In this document: positions 34,775-43,329 of the stretch, piece after piece | Layout: each line of letters opens with the position of its first letter | Position numbering within the stretch: position 1 is the stretch's first letter | Notes under the pieces: generated by a model | What the model was told of the DNA's origin: nothing | Seen by the model: the letters and a program-made list of their open reading frames with translations, nothing else | The model's database searches: none | Translations under genes and position numbers: made by a program | Assembly (NCBI RefSeq): GCF_003350295.1 | Contig: NZ_QLYY01000009.1 | Location: forward strand, 35,924 to 99,923 | Direction: 5' to 3' | Source: Vibrio tetraodonis | GTDB taxonomy: Bacteria > Pseudomonadota > Gammaproteobacteria > Enterobacterales > Vibrionaceae | DNA: 64,000 nt

Positions 34775-35224
34775 CTAATCAATCGCAATACAAATTTCAA
34801 CGGATGAATCATCAAGATATCTTTCATAGTCGTATGAATAAGCCCTCTTGTGAAGACAATCACTATCAGCAAAATATGTCCAAATCTCTTGCCACAAATT
34901 AATCACCGCAGCAGGCATCTCACCTTTAGCAGAAAATACTAGGTATTTACCAGCAGGTACGGCGAGCTCTACTTGGTCATCTAAACAATCAAGAGGCATA
35001 CTGGTTGCACCAACTGTCAAATCGTATTTCCCTGAAACATCCGATTCATAATTGCTGTATACACCATAGACACACGACTGTTCTTCTAGGTGTACTGAAG
35101 CTTGCTGGTAAAAATGCTGCCAAAGTAGCGCTATTTTTGCAGTCGATGTTACTTGCTCTGATAGGTTGCAAGTCCGGACAGCAAATCCTGTTACTGTAAA
35201 GCCTTCATTATGACGAATGTCCAT
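34775..35224 (-). CDS. GyrI-like effector-binding domain protein
   Basis: 149 residues consisting of one GyrI-like (AraC effector-binding) small-molecule domain: MDIRHNEGFTVTGFAVRTCN, IALLWQHFYQQ, CVYGVYSNYESDVSGKYDLTVGA, VELAVPAGKYLVFSAKGEMP, INLWQEIWTYF and the end SVEICIAI. Stand-alone members bind hydrophobic cations and include cassette-encoded and SbmC/GyrI proteins, some protective against toxins. No DNA-binding domain is fused. Convergent with the MATE/150-residue unit. Confidence 0.85.
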   Translation of the reverse strand: MDIRHNEGFTVTGFAVRTCNLSEQVTSTAKIALLWQHFYQQASVHLEEQSCVYGVYSNYESDVSGKYDLTVGATSMPLDCLDDQVELAVPAGKYLVFSAKGEMPAAVINLWQEIWTYFADSDCLHKRAYSYDYERYLDDSSVEICIAID

Positions 35225-35591
35225 GATTGTACTCTCTTACTCTATGTTCAGACCAACATACAGTACCTCGCTCATGCACTGTATTTATTCACAGTACCAT
35301 ATTTAATGAGGTCTACAAAGGCGTTATCCAATAAATATTGTTATGTGAACCACAAGCCTAGCTTTTACCCTGAAACTATATTTAACGTTACTTTATAACA
35401 TAAATTTATTTTCTGATAGTTAAGTTGTAAATTTTCATTTTTAATATTTATTTTAGGAGAAATTAATGCTGGATAATTTATAATAAAACATTAGAATTAA
35501 TTAAAAATAAAAATATACAAGTGTCAAAAATAGATTAATAACTATTAAATCGACGCTAACATGAATGTAATCACACTTTGGCTAGTTTAAA
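35225..35591. other. AT-rich gene-free stretch
   Basis: Very AT-rich (TTTATTTTAGGAG, ATAAAACATTAG and similar tracts) with no supported gene. It marks the entry to the low-GC XRE/VUT group and probably includes its promoter. Confidence 0.5.
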
Positions 35592-36098
35592 ATGATAAAT
35601 AAAATAATAAGACTTATAACCGACAGTAAACATGATACCGGTGGCGTTAAATTTCTCGCTCAAGAAATGGGCATTAAGTATAGTACTTTGTATAGTTTGT
35701 ATTCCGGTAAAAATAGTAATCCAACAATAGAAACTGTAGGAAAAATATGTGACTATTATAACATTACTTTCTCCGACTTATCGGATGATGCTGCTCCACC
35801 ATGCCATTTTGACCGACTTAGTTCTGATATAATTCCGCTATCTGAAAAAAATAACACAAACATATACATAAAAAACAACACACTCATCGACACTTTACCT
35901 AAAAGTAGTCAACTAATATTCGAAAAATTCTCTCTTCCTTTAAAAAACAAAAATCACTATATTTGTACCACACCATCAGGGGAAGTTGTTCTTAGGAAAG
36001 TCATTGAAGAAGACAATAAATTCATTTTCATATCTTCCAACAGGATAATTCACGAAGATAACTATCCAATCATGCAACTTAAAAATGTCAAGATTTAA
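35592..36098 (+). CDS. XRE-type HTH regulator
   Basis: 168 residues. The N-terminal half (about 10-58) is a helix-turn-helix of XRE/Cro type: GVKFLAQEMGIKYSTLYSLYSGKNSNP with IETVGKICDYYNITFSDLSD. The second half (about 70-165) is strand-rich (YICTTPSGEVVLRKVIEEDNKFIFISSN) and recalls the C-terminal domain of phage-like repressors, but no Ser/Lys protease dyad can be seen. Codon use is strongly AT-rich compared with the flanking core genes, which points to transfer. Its end overlaps the next gene by 14 bases, so it starts a three-gene operon. Confidence 0.8.
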   Translation: MINKIIRLITDSKHDTGGVKFLAQEMGIKYSTLYSLYSGKNSNPTIETVGKICDYYNITFSDLSDDAAPPCHFDRLSSDIIPLSEKNNTNIYIKNNTLIDTLPKSSQLIFEKFSLPLKNKNHYICTTPSGEVVLRKVIEEDNKFIFISSNRIIHEDNYPIMQLKNVKI

Positions 36099-36405
36099 CT
36101 TATTTAAGATAAGAAAAAAACAATCCAATCTATATTCTATCGATGGGTTAGTAGGTTTTATTGGTAAAGAAATGTTTGAGCATGCCTATATTGATAGGCA
36201 TGACGTCAAACTTCATAGCGGACAGTATTGTATTTCTGATGACAGAATTCGTGCTATCAATGTTGAAGATAAAACCGTCGAAATGGAAATATCTGATATT
36301 CCAGTCACCATCTCGATGAAAAGCTTACTCGCTCCTTCAGTCAGAAGAAAGCTAAAGATAAGCAATGAAAATTTTATCGCCATTTACCACATCATGGAGT
36401 GTTAG
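36085..36405 (+). CDS. Unrecognised 106-residue protein in XRE operon
   Basis: Basic and mixed alpha/beta, no signal peptide. It opens MSRFNLFKIRKKQSNLYS and contains VEMEISDIPVTISMKSLL and VRRKLKISNENFIAIYH. No family is recognised. It overlaps the end of the XRE gene and is followed after three bases by the VUT-like membrane gene. Low GC like its neighbours. A role with the XRE regulator or the transporter is only suggested by position. Confidence 0.65.
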   Translation: MSRFNLFKIRKKQSNLYSIDGLVGFIGKEMFEHAYIDRHDVKLHSGQYCISDDRIRAINVEDKTVEMEISDIPVTISMKSLLAPSVRRKLKISNENFIAIYHIMEC

Positions 36406-36408
36406 TCT

Positions 36409-37035
36409 TTGAGGGTGATAGAAACTTCAACTATAGCAGCAACTCTTGGCCTGTTTTGTTTCCTTACAACATCGAACTTGGCTTCCACCAAAGCGATACA
36501 GGCACTAGGTATTCACTTAACCGGTGGCTTCTTTACCTACCCCTTTGTTTATTTTTTTTCTTCGATTATTATCGCAACCCGCTCACCCAAGACATATTTT
36601 AGATGCATAACTTTGGCTTACCTTGGGTACCTCACCTTTATAAGCATGATGTACTTAGCGTCCATTACTCCCGACTCAGATCCTAATTCAAACTACAGTC
36701 AAAGCTTCAATTTGATCTATAGCTTGAATAATTATCGGGTCTATTTGGCATCTCTTTGTGCCTACTTTGTCTCTACGTTTATGTTTGGCATAATATTCTC
36801 GTCATTAAAGATTAATAGCATCAGTATTAGGATCTCAATATCGACGATTGTTGTCTCTTTAGTTGATGTAAAATTGTTTCTTGCTCTAGCTTACTTCGGG
36901 GTGAAAGATAATGATATTCTTATCATCATTATGTTTTGGTCCAGTGTTGCTAAACTAGTCGCACAGATAGTTTTGCTTCCACCAGCAATTCTCATCATCA
37001 ACACTATTAGAGATCGAGATGAATGCTATTTCTGA
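36409..37035 (+). CDS. VUT-family-like membrane transporter
   Basis: 208 residues with five to six membrane helices. The layout fits the VUT (queuosine precursor/vitamin uptake) family: GIHLTGGFFTYPFVYFFSSIII, then RVYLASLCAYFVSTFMFGIIFSSL, and the second repeat-like half ISTIVVSLVDVKLFLALAYFGV. Charged residues usually seen after the TYP-type motif are replaced (ATRSPKTY), so it is a divergent member. I chose the TTG at 36409 with GGAG nine bases upstream; GTG at 36415 is an alternative. Third gene of the AT-rich operon. Confidence 0.6.
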   Translation: MRVIETSTIAATLGLFCFLTTSNLASTKAIQALGIHLTGGFFTYPFVYFFSSIIIATRSPKTYFRCITLAYLGYLTFISMMYLASITPDSDPNSNYSQSFNLIYSLNNYRVYLASLCAYFVSTFMFGIIFSSLKINSISIRISISTIVVSLVDVKLFLALAYFGVKDNDILIIIMFWSSVAKLVAQIVLLPPAILIINTIRDRDECYF

Positions 37036-37039
37036 AATG

Positions 37040-37071
37040 AGCAGTTAACATCTTATTTAACGCTAACTGCT
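37040..37071. terminator. Hairpin between convergent operons
   Basis: AGCAGTTA (37040-37047) and TAACTGCT (37064-37071) form an 8-bp stem with a 16-base loop just after the VUT-like gene, facing the toxin-like operon. No clear T tract. Confidence 0.4.
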
Positions 37072-37114
37072 TAACAATTAATATCTAATAATCAATCGAT
37101 GAAGGTTGAGCACA

Positions 37115-39022
37115 TTACTTACAGGAAACGTATCCTGTCCAAGATTTCATAGATACAATAGGATTCGAATTACTGATATACATAGTGTAATCCCAGTTAT
37201 AGTCTATCGGGTTATTATCGGTCCAATACACTCTGTGAGTTGGCCAGCCCACTGCCCCTTGTTGTGAAAAAGCGCTTAGTTCCTCAGCATTGGGTAGGCG
37301 CATACCTCTACTCTGACACATATTCTTCGCTTGTTCATAAGTAAAGGTTACCCATTTAGGCCCAAAATCTATCTCAGATTTATAGCCAGTATAAGTGTAC
37401 CCTTCTCTGTCGGCTTCTTCCTTTGTTAAGGGCAACGAAAATTCATTGGAAACTTCTGGCGGAGGCGGAACAGGTGCGTTTAGCACTTCACCACCAGTAC
37501 AAGCAACGTATTGATGACCGTGTGGATAGAGTTTTGACCCTCCACCATCTACGCCAACCGTATAGTAACGTCCTTGAGGGTCAATCGTCGCTGACCAATA
37601 ATGGCTGGCAACTGGCCATACATTAGGATCAATATCTTCATATTGCTTAAACCAAGCTTGTAGTTCCTCTAGTTCAAATTTGGTTGGCAGACGCATACCT
37701 TGATTTTTACATAGGTCAGTCGCTTGTTGAAAATCATAGGTAGGCCAGGATAAGCCCGTAGTATATTCTGTAATTTCAGTTGAGTATGAAATACCCAGTT
37801 CATCGGCCAGGTCGCTTCGAATTGGTACACTAAATTGTGTTGAAGATATGCCTGTTACATCAGAGTTGGCCAACCAAATTTCTCCTTCATTGCCGAGGTT
37901 TTCCCATCGGGATTGTAGTTTTTCGACCTCTAATTCAGTTAAGTAAGCTGCAATAAAGTTATCTGGATCATGAAGAACATCATCACTGTTTATGTCATTA
38001 ATTCCTTTAATAACACTTTCTAGTTGACTGGAAATGAGTGCCCAACCGCCTCTCAATCTTTGCTGCGCCGCCAACGCAGAGCGTGTGCTTTCTAGTATGT
38101 TTTCTATGCTATCTGTGGCAATGTTCCATGATAAATAAACAGCTTGATCGTGTGCCATCTCCTCTCTCAAAGCAATAACATCCTCTCGAATAGACTGAAT
38201 TTCATTTTTCAAAGCCACTGCTTTAGCAGAGCCCGCACCTGCGGTGCTTATTGCGGCAATCGTTCCAAAAGGAAAAATCCACGCATAAGTAGGCGTTGTT
38301 GCGGCTACGGTTACCCACTTACGATATTCACTATTTAGCTCATCGATTCTTTGTTTTAGGGCATCAATTTCTCTACTGGCCTCACTTCCGTCATTATCAA
38401 GAATGTCTTTGTTTGAACTTTGCAATCGATGGAGGTCTTGTACCTGAGCATCAAGAGAATTGATGAAGTCGGTTAAGCCATGCCCGAGTGAATCTGCATC
38501 TTGGTAATACCTAGTCGCATCTTCAAGCATTGCCTCTAATATTGCGAGTAAATCAGCTTTTACCCGTTCAAACGCTAAATAATCTGCATTCTCCGCCGCT
38601 TCAACAATAAGTTGTGTTTGCTGTAACATCCCAATAGAAGAATCATTCACCTCATGAGAGTACTCAATAAGGTTTTCAACCAAAGTAATCATCCTATTGC
38701 GATAGCCAGTGTCTCCTAACCAATCGCTCGATATATGATTGATATTTTGATAGTTAGACAGCAAGTCTTGATAGACTCCATCGAAGGCCACGTAATTACT
38801 CATATAAAAACGCTTACGCATGCTCTCTTGAGTAACTGGTAGTGTACTCGCGCTGCGAGCCAACATATTCAATTTAATCCATTCTTCTTCGTTTAATAGG
38901 ACGTCATCGCTTTCAGATGTGAATACATCCAAATTGCCTAACCCATTATAGTTTTCTGCCAATGATACATTGTGTACTGCCAGCATACATGACGCTGCTA
39001 ACACTGCTTTACACCAATCCAT
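37115..39022 (-). CDS. XaxA-like pore-forming subunit with two C-terminal Lcl/DUF1566 domains
   Basis: 635 residues with a signal peptide (KAVLAASCMLAVHNVSLAE, about 5-23). Residues 45-390 are long coiled-coil helices around a hydrophobic stretch (PTYAWIFPFGTIAAISTAGAG, 244-264), closely paralogous to the 397-residue protein encoded upstream. Two Lcl/DUF1566-type domains follow (about 396-512 and 528-635), each with a CKNQGMRLPT- or CQSRGMRLPN-like motif, a YW turn and a final Cys. They are joined by a Pro-rich linker (PVPPPPE). Domains of this type in Legionella bind glycosaminoglycans, so these may target the toxin to host glycans. Third gene of the exported operon. The toxin call rests on recalled family patterns. 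Confidence 0.72.
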   Translation of the reverse strand: MDWCKAVLAASCMLAVHNVSLAENYNGLGNLDVFTSESDDVLLNEEEWIKLNMLARSASTLPVTQESMRKRFYMSNYVAFDGVYQDLLSNYQNINHISSDWLGDTGYRNRMITLVENLIEYSHEVNDSSIGMLQQTQLIVEAAENADYLAFERVKADLLAILEAMLEDATRYYQDADSLGHGLTDFINSLDAQVQDLHRLQSSNKDILDNDGSEASREIDALKQRIDELNSEYRKWVTVAATTPTYAWIFPFGTIAAISTAGAGSAKAVALKNEIQSIREDVIALREEMAHDQAVYLSWNIATDSIENILESTRSALAAQQRLRGGWALISSQLESVIKGINDINSDDVLHDPDNFIAAYLTELEVEKLQSRWENLGNEGEIWLANSDVTGISSTQFSVPIRSDLADELGISYSTEITEYTTGLSWPTYDFQQATDLCKNQGMRLPTKFELEELQAWFKQYEDIDPNVWPVASHYWSATIDPQGRYYTVGVDGGGSKLYPHGHQYVACTGGEVLNAPVPPPPEVSNEFSLPLTKEEADREGYTYTGYKSEIDFGPKWVTFTYEQAKNMCQSRGMRLPNAEELSAFSQQGAVGWPTHRVYWTDNNPIDYNWDYTMYISNSNPIVSMKSWTGYVSCK

Positions 39023-39112
39023 AGTTGCCTCTTAAGATCTAAGGTTTTAATAATAATGAGGTTTAGATTGCGCTATAACACTTCTATATAGCGCAAGGAC
39101 AAGAATTGAAAT

Positions 39113-41482
39113 CTAAAACTCGGGCGTTACCCACTCTCCAGAGAAGGAAAGCTTAATATTCTCAACTTTGCTTAAGTCGACTTTTTCATGCTCGAATAAT
39201 TTGACCGTCCAAGTAGAAAACGGCGTGGGTTTGAAAATGAACTTACCAAAGTTCTCTGATATGTCACCGGGAGTAATCACGTTATATTCATCTCCCTCTT
39301 TTTCGTAGGAATATATACGATGAGATTCCTTAGTATTAAATATATATGATTGATTTTTATAAAAATCTCTAAACTCACCGGTATGGGTTAATTGAAACTC
39401 ATATCTACCATCTGCTAGCTCTGGTCCAAAGATCTCAACACCAATACTGTCTAGGCGCACTCTTTCTTTATTATTAAAAATACCCTGGCCAAACGTTTCA
39501 TGGTTTTGCTCATTAATAATAAAGCTAAATTCACCAGTCTCTTTTAATTGATCCAGTATTGCTTGATCATTAATGTCTGCATTGATTGAAAAACTCTGAG
39601 GAGGATTTTCATAAAAACCCTCGATAGCATGAGTGAGCTGTTCATCCATAGAGACCAAGTTTTGGTTGTATTCTAAGTAGCTGGCGTTAATACGCGGAGT
39701 AACTGTACTATCTTCGAATGTATGATACTTATATGCCGCGTTATAGTTGAGCATTGCGCCATAAAGAGGGCGTTTAAACAAACTATATGCTCTAAACAGA
39801 TACTGTTCGACTTCCTGCAGAGCTTGCTCATCCGTATCCAAGTCGTTTATGTACTGAACAACACTATCATAGTCTTTTTCAATCGCTTCTTTGGCTAACT
39901 GAAGCTCGGTTAACCTATAGGTTGCGATGACAGCCTTGACTTGCAAACCCGAAACACTCGAGCCCCAAGTCATAAGTTTATTCAGCTCATTCTTGTACTC
40001 TCTTGTACCTAAAACACCCAACTCTTGAGCTGCGCCCAGCGCAGTATCAATATCGATTCTAGCAAGCTCCCAACCAGTACTCGACGAACCGAGATCAGGG
40101 ATATCGATTTCTGTTTCCCTCATCAGTCCGTTAAGCTCTGCGGTCAGCTGATTGCTTTTTATCAGTTTCAATATGGTCTCTAGATTGGCACTGAGATCCT
40201 TAATCTTCTTAATATCTTTACTCAGTTGCTCTAAACGTTTTGAAATCGTCACTGCTTGCTGAGCATCTTGAGCTGCATCACCTATCGCTTGAGCTGCGCT
40301 TTCTATTCCAGCAGGGCCAATCGTAAAGGCAGAGATCACCGACGAGCCTAGATCGGCCAATGAGCTAAACACTTCAATAGCGATACCAGCTATAAACTTA
40401 CGCTGGTAGTCAATAATGCCTTGCCTGAAGTTCTGCTTTGCAACTTCGACGACACCCTCTTGCTCCTTAAATCCTTCAATTTTGTTCTCGATACTATTTT
40501 GGAAAGAGGCAATCTGCCTTTCTTGGTTTTCAATAATCGCGTGCTGGGCGCTCAATGCATTATCTAACTTATCCAACATCAAACGTGCACTGTCTTTTCT
40601 AGCTTGAATATCATTTTGGTGGTTCTCAAACTGATCATATTCGCTCTGAAATGCTTCCATCGCGTCCAAGATTTGACTATAGCTATTGGAATATAAATTT
40701 AAATCAAGTACTGGAACAAAATTCTGATCTTTTTGAGAGGAAGAATAAAATAGACTCAAGCTTTTTAGAGCGCGAAAGGTATCGTCAAAATTCCAAGCGT
40801 TTTCCTCATTAATCAGCGCATCACTGCTTGCTAATAAATTCGCATACCATTCTAGTATATCAATACTAAGCTGAGGCTTACTGTCATACGCAGACAAACC
40901 ATAATCATAAGCAAGGTTAAAAATATAATCTCTACCTTCGTTTAACTGTACAATAATACTTTCAATACTTTCGCTATCATAACTAACGGTTTCCCTACCA
41001 AGTAAGTTTCTATAGGTAAATTTGAAATTCTCCCCTTTGTCTTCAACTCGCGTAACCGTTCCTTCATGTGAAGTAATCAGTATTCCGGCATCAATTTTAT
41101 CCGCAATAATAGTGACCGATGTATTGGCATCTTCTAATTGACTAAAACCAATCAGACCCTCGCCCTGGATAAAACGAGCTAGTATCACAATATGCTTGCC
41201 TTGGATATTTTGCGAAACTACTTCATCAAGCAATAATGTATCGGCAATAAAAATATACCGCCCTCTGTCTGGATACTGCTCAAAGGTTTTGTTGAGCTCC
41301 GCAGAATCAAGCAACATCGCTTGTCTAACCACTTTTCGACTACTAACGTCTGTCACTTCTTTTGTTTGACCAGGCATATAACTTGGTACAGAAACATCAT
41401 AAAAATCAGACCATGGATTCGCTGACACGCCAAAACTTGCTAGCAGCAACCCAGTAAGAATTTTGCTCTTTTTAAAAAACAT
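39113..41482 (-). CDS. Large exported protein, probable third component of the pore-forming toxin
   Basis: 789 residues with a signal peptide (KKSKILTGLLLASFGVSA, about 4-21). Three parts are visible: a beta-rich N-terminal region (about 60-200) with hydrophobic strand repeats (YIFIADTLLL, HIVILARFIQG, SVTIIADKID); a coiled-coil/hydrophobic/coiled-coil core (about 270-620) whose centre, residues 363-400, is hydrophobic and Gly/Ala-rich (IAGIAIEVFSSLADLGS); and a C-terminal beta domain (about 630-789) with ERVRLDSIGVEIFGPEL and FKPTPFSTWTVKL. I recognise no family for the whole. Its core topology matches the alpha-pore-forming paralogues on either side. No enzymatic motif seen. Confidence 0.75.
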   Translation of the reverse strand: MFFKKSKILTGLLLASFGVSANPWSDFYDVSVPSYMPGQTKEVTDVSSRKVVRQAMLLDSAELNKTFEQYPDRGRYIFIADTLLLDEVVSQNIQGKHIVILARFIQGEGLIGFSQLEDANTSVTIIADKIDAGILITSHEGTVTRVEDKGENFKFTYRNLLGRETVSYDSESIESIIVQLNEGRDYIFNLAYDYGLSAYDSKPQLSIDILEWYANLLASSDALINEENAWNFDDTFRALKSLSLFYSSSQKDQNFVPVLDLNLYSNSYSQILDAMEAFQSEYDQFENHQNDIQARKDSARLMLDKLDNALSAQHAIIENQERQIASFQNSIENKIEGFKEQEGVVEVAKQNFRQGIIDYQRKFIAGIAIEVFSSLADLGSSVISAFTIGPAGIESAAQAIGDAAQDAQQAVTISKRLEQLSKDIKKIKDLSANLETILKLIKSNQLTAELNGLMRETEIDIPDLGSSSTGWELARIDIDTALGAAQELGVLGTREYKNELNKLMTWGSSVSGLQVKAVIATYRLTELQLAKEAIEKDYDSVVQYINDLDTDEQALQEVEQYLFRAYSLFKRPLYGAMLNYNAAYKYHTFEDSTVTPRINASYLEYNQNLVSMDEQLTHAIEGFYENPPQSFSINADINDQAILDQLKETGEFSFIINEQNHETFGQGIFNNKERVRLDSIGVEIFGPELADGRYEFQLTHTGEFRDFYKNQSYIFNTKESHRIYSYEKEGDEYNVITPGDISENFGKFIFKPTPFSTWTVKLFEHEKVDLSKVENIKLSFSGEWVTPEF

Positions 41483-41549
41483 AAGCGTTACTCCATCAAC
41501 GTAGTGGGAAAAATTTAAGGCAGCCTAATCTGTGGCTGCCTTAGTGCTG

Positions 41550-42743
41550 CTATTGGTTGCTTTGAGTCACGTAAGCATTTCGTACCCATTCCTCTGTAGA
41601 CTCTTTAATTTCTCCCCAGCGGGTCTCCAAGTCTTCAAGTTCTGAAGCGGTTAGCGCTAAAGCAGTCAGCAAATCTGGGTTATTGATAACATCTTCACTA
41701 TTTGCTGATTGTATTCCGTCAAGTGCCGCTTGAAGCTGAGCAACAACGAGTACCCAAGCACCTTTGAGTTTCTCAAGTGCATTAAGTGCTTCTGATAGTT
41801 GATCTCGGGTGTTAGTAATACTGCTATTGGCAAGCTGCCATGATGCGTAAGTCAGCTCCTCTGTCCTGAGGCGCTTGGACAGGTTTTCAATGTCTTCTTT
41901 GATGAATCCGATTTCATTCTTTAACGCAATAGCTTGCGCTGTCCCGCCGGAGGCCGCGCCAATCGACGCGATTAAACCAAAAGGAAACGCAACCGTAGAA
42001 TAGACGGGAGACGTTGCTGCTACTTTTACCCACTTACTGTATTCCCTATTTACTTCTTCAATTCTATCTTGTAGAGCGTCAATCTCATCTTTTGTCGCTG
42101 AGCCGTCATTTTCAAGAATATCCGCATTTGTCGACTGAACTTCTTGTAGCTCTTGATCTTCTGCATCTAACGTATTAACAAACTCTGTAAGTTTTGTACC
42201 GAGATCATCAGCCTTATCATAATATTCTTGAGTATCCGTTAGCATTTTCTCCAGCAGTGTACGAGTAACGGTTAAATATCTGTCACCCGCTGCAAGATCA
42301 TCTTCCAAGATGGCTGACCATATTCTGTCAACGAAAAGTGAAATACGCTCACTCCCAGTTAAAACGTCATCTGAGTAAATAACAATATCTGTGGCTAAGC
42401 CGACCATTTGATCTCTATAACCACCCGCATTTAGCCACTGCCCAGAAATATCATGCACGCTCTGATAACTTGTCAAAAGTTCTTGGTAGTTACTGCCAAA
42501 GTCCAGTGAACCTAATAAAAATTCGTTGCGCATGTCATCTTCTGTAATAGGGAGTGCCCTAGCTGTCGCAGCAAAAATTTGAATGGCAGCCCACTCATCT
42601 GTACTTAAAACAAACTTTTCTTCATTTGCTTCTTCACTTATGTAGGTAAAATCTTCTGGTGCATCACCTATTTTTTCTGCAAGAACATTTGCAGTAAAAC
42701 TACAAGCCAATAATGTAGCGAGAGCAGTTTTTTTGAATTTCAT
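41550..42743 (-). CDS. XaxA-like alpha-pore-forming toxin subunit
   Basis: 397 residues with a signal peptide (KKTALATLLACSFTANVLA, about 4-22). The whole mature protein is long helices with a hydrophobic segment (VAFPFGLIASIGAASGG, 251-267) in the middle, the plan of alpha-xenorhabdolysin subunit A and other ClyA/Hbl-type toxins. Supporting blocks are STDEWAAIQIFAATARALP near 47, YQELLTSYQSVHDISGQWL near 86 and KLKGAWVLVVAQLQAALDGI near 334. It and the 635-residue protein are clear paralogues. First gene of the three-gene operon; ATG at 42743 has GAGG upstream. The family call is recalled, not searched. Confidence 0.75.
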   Translation of the reverse strand: MKFKKTALATLLACSFTANVLAEKIGDAPEDFTYISEEANEEKFVLSTDEWAAIQIFAATARALPITEDDMRNEFLLGSLDFGSNYQELLTSYQSVHDISGQWLNAGGYRDQMVGLATDIVIYSDDVLTGSERISLFVDRIWSAILEDDLAAGDRYLTVTRTLLEKMLTDTQEYYDKADDLGTKLTEFVNTLDAEDQELQEVQSTNADILENDGSATKDEIDALQDRIEEVNREYSKWVKVAATSPVYSTVAFPFGLIASIGAASGGTAQAIALKNEIGFIKEDIENLSKRLRTEELTYASWQLANSSITNTRDQLSEALNALEKLKGAWVLVVAQLQAALDGIQSANSEDVINNPDLLTALALTASELEDLETRWGEIKESTEEWVRNAYVTQSNQ

Positions 42744-43284
42744 ATTTATACCTCATCAGATCGTTTTCTTACTGAATAGATTGGATTATTTAACAAACGA
42801 TTATGTGTTCAAATATCATTCAAAATACTGCGTTATCAATTTAACAAAATAAATAACAATAATATCACTATGGGATATTGGTTTAATAAATGTTCATAAA
42901 GTGTAAATTTTATGTGTTTTTGATCGTAAATTATTCAATTTTTAAGCTAAAACAATGTGAAAATTTATTATATAAATAATAAAAATGAATAATGAATTAC
43001 GTAATTTATTCTTTCTTATTAATACTTTGAGGATAGTGAATATATCTTTACATTCACAGAATTGATCATTAAGAATTTAAAATTAAATTTTCAAATAGTT
43101 TTATTTAATGGCAAGCATAATGACATCCATAATGACATCCATAATGATTATGGATTTCTATATTTAATCACCATAATTTATGAAGTGCCACAATATTTCT
43201 GGAGGGATGTTTGGTGCCTAAGGCTTAATAAGCATGGTGATTTTAAACGAAAGTTAGTCTTCTTTTTAAATATGTAATAATAAA
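42744..43284. other. AT-rich gene-free region with a 12-bp triplication
   Basis: About 540 bases, roughly 25-30% GC, with no supported gene. Presumably carries the promoter of the toxin-like operon and is a typical target for H-NS-type silencing. It contains CATAATGACATC at 43116-43127 and 43128-43139 with a third partial copy from 43140. A plus-strand frame at 43062-43277 runs through that repeat but has no ribosome site and is not convincing. Confidence 0.6.
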
Positions 43285-43308
43285 AAAACCTGCCTTGTGG
43301 CAGGTTTT
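43285..43308 (-). terminator. Rho-independent terminator of pheST
   Basis: AAAACCTGCC (43285-43294) and GGCAGGTTTT (43299-43308) with a TTGT loop. On the minus strand it is followed by TTTTTATTATTA, a strong terminator directly downstream of pheT; it could also stop plus-strand transcripts. Confidence 0.88.
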
Positions 43309-43329
43309 TATTATAAGGAATAAGGCTGA

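Noticed and set aside
35210..35398. 62-residue plus-strand frame after the GyrI-like gene
   Set aside because: Overlaps the start of the minus-strand gene, no ribosome site, random composition.
43062..43277. 71-residue plus-strand frame
   Set aside because: Runs through an AT-rich region and the 12-bp triplication; poor ribosome site and no recognisable domain.
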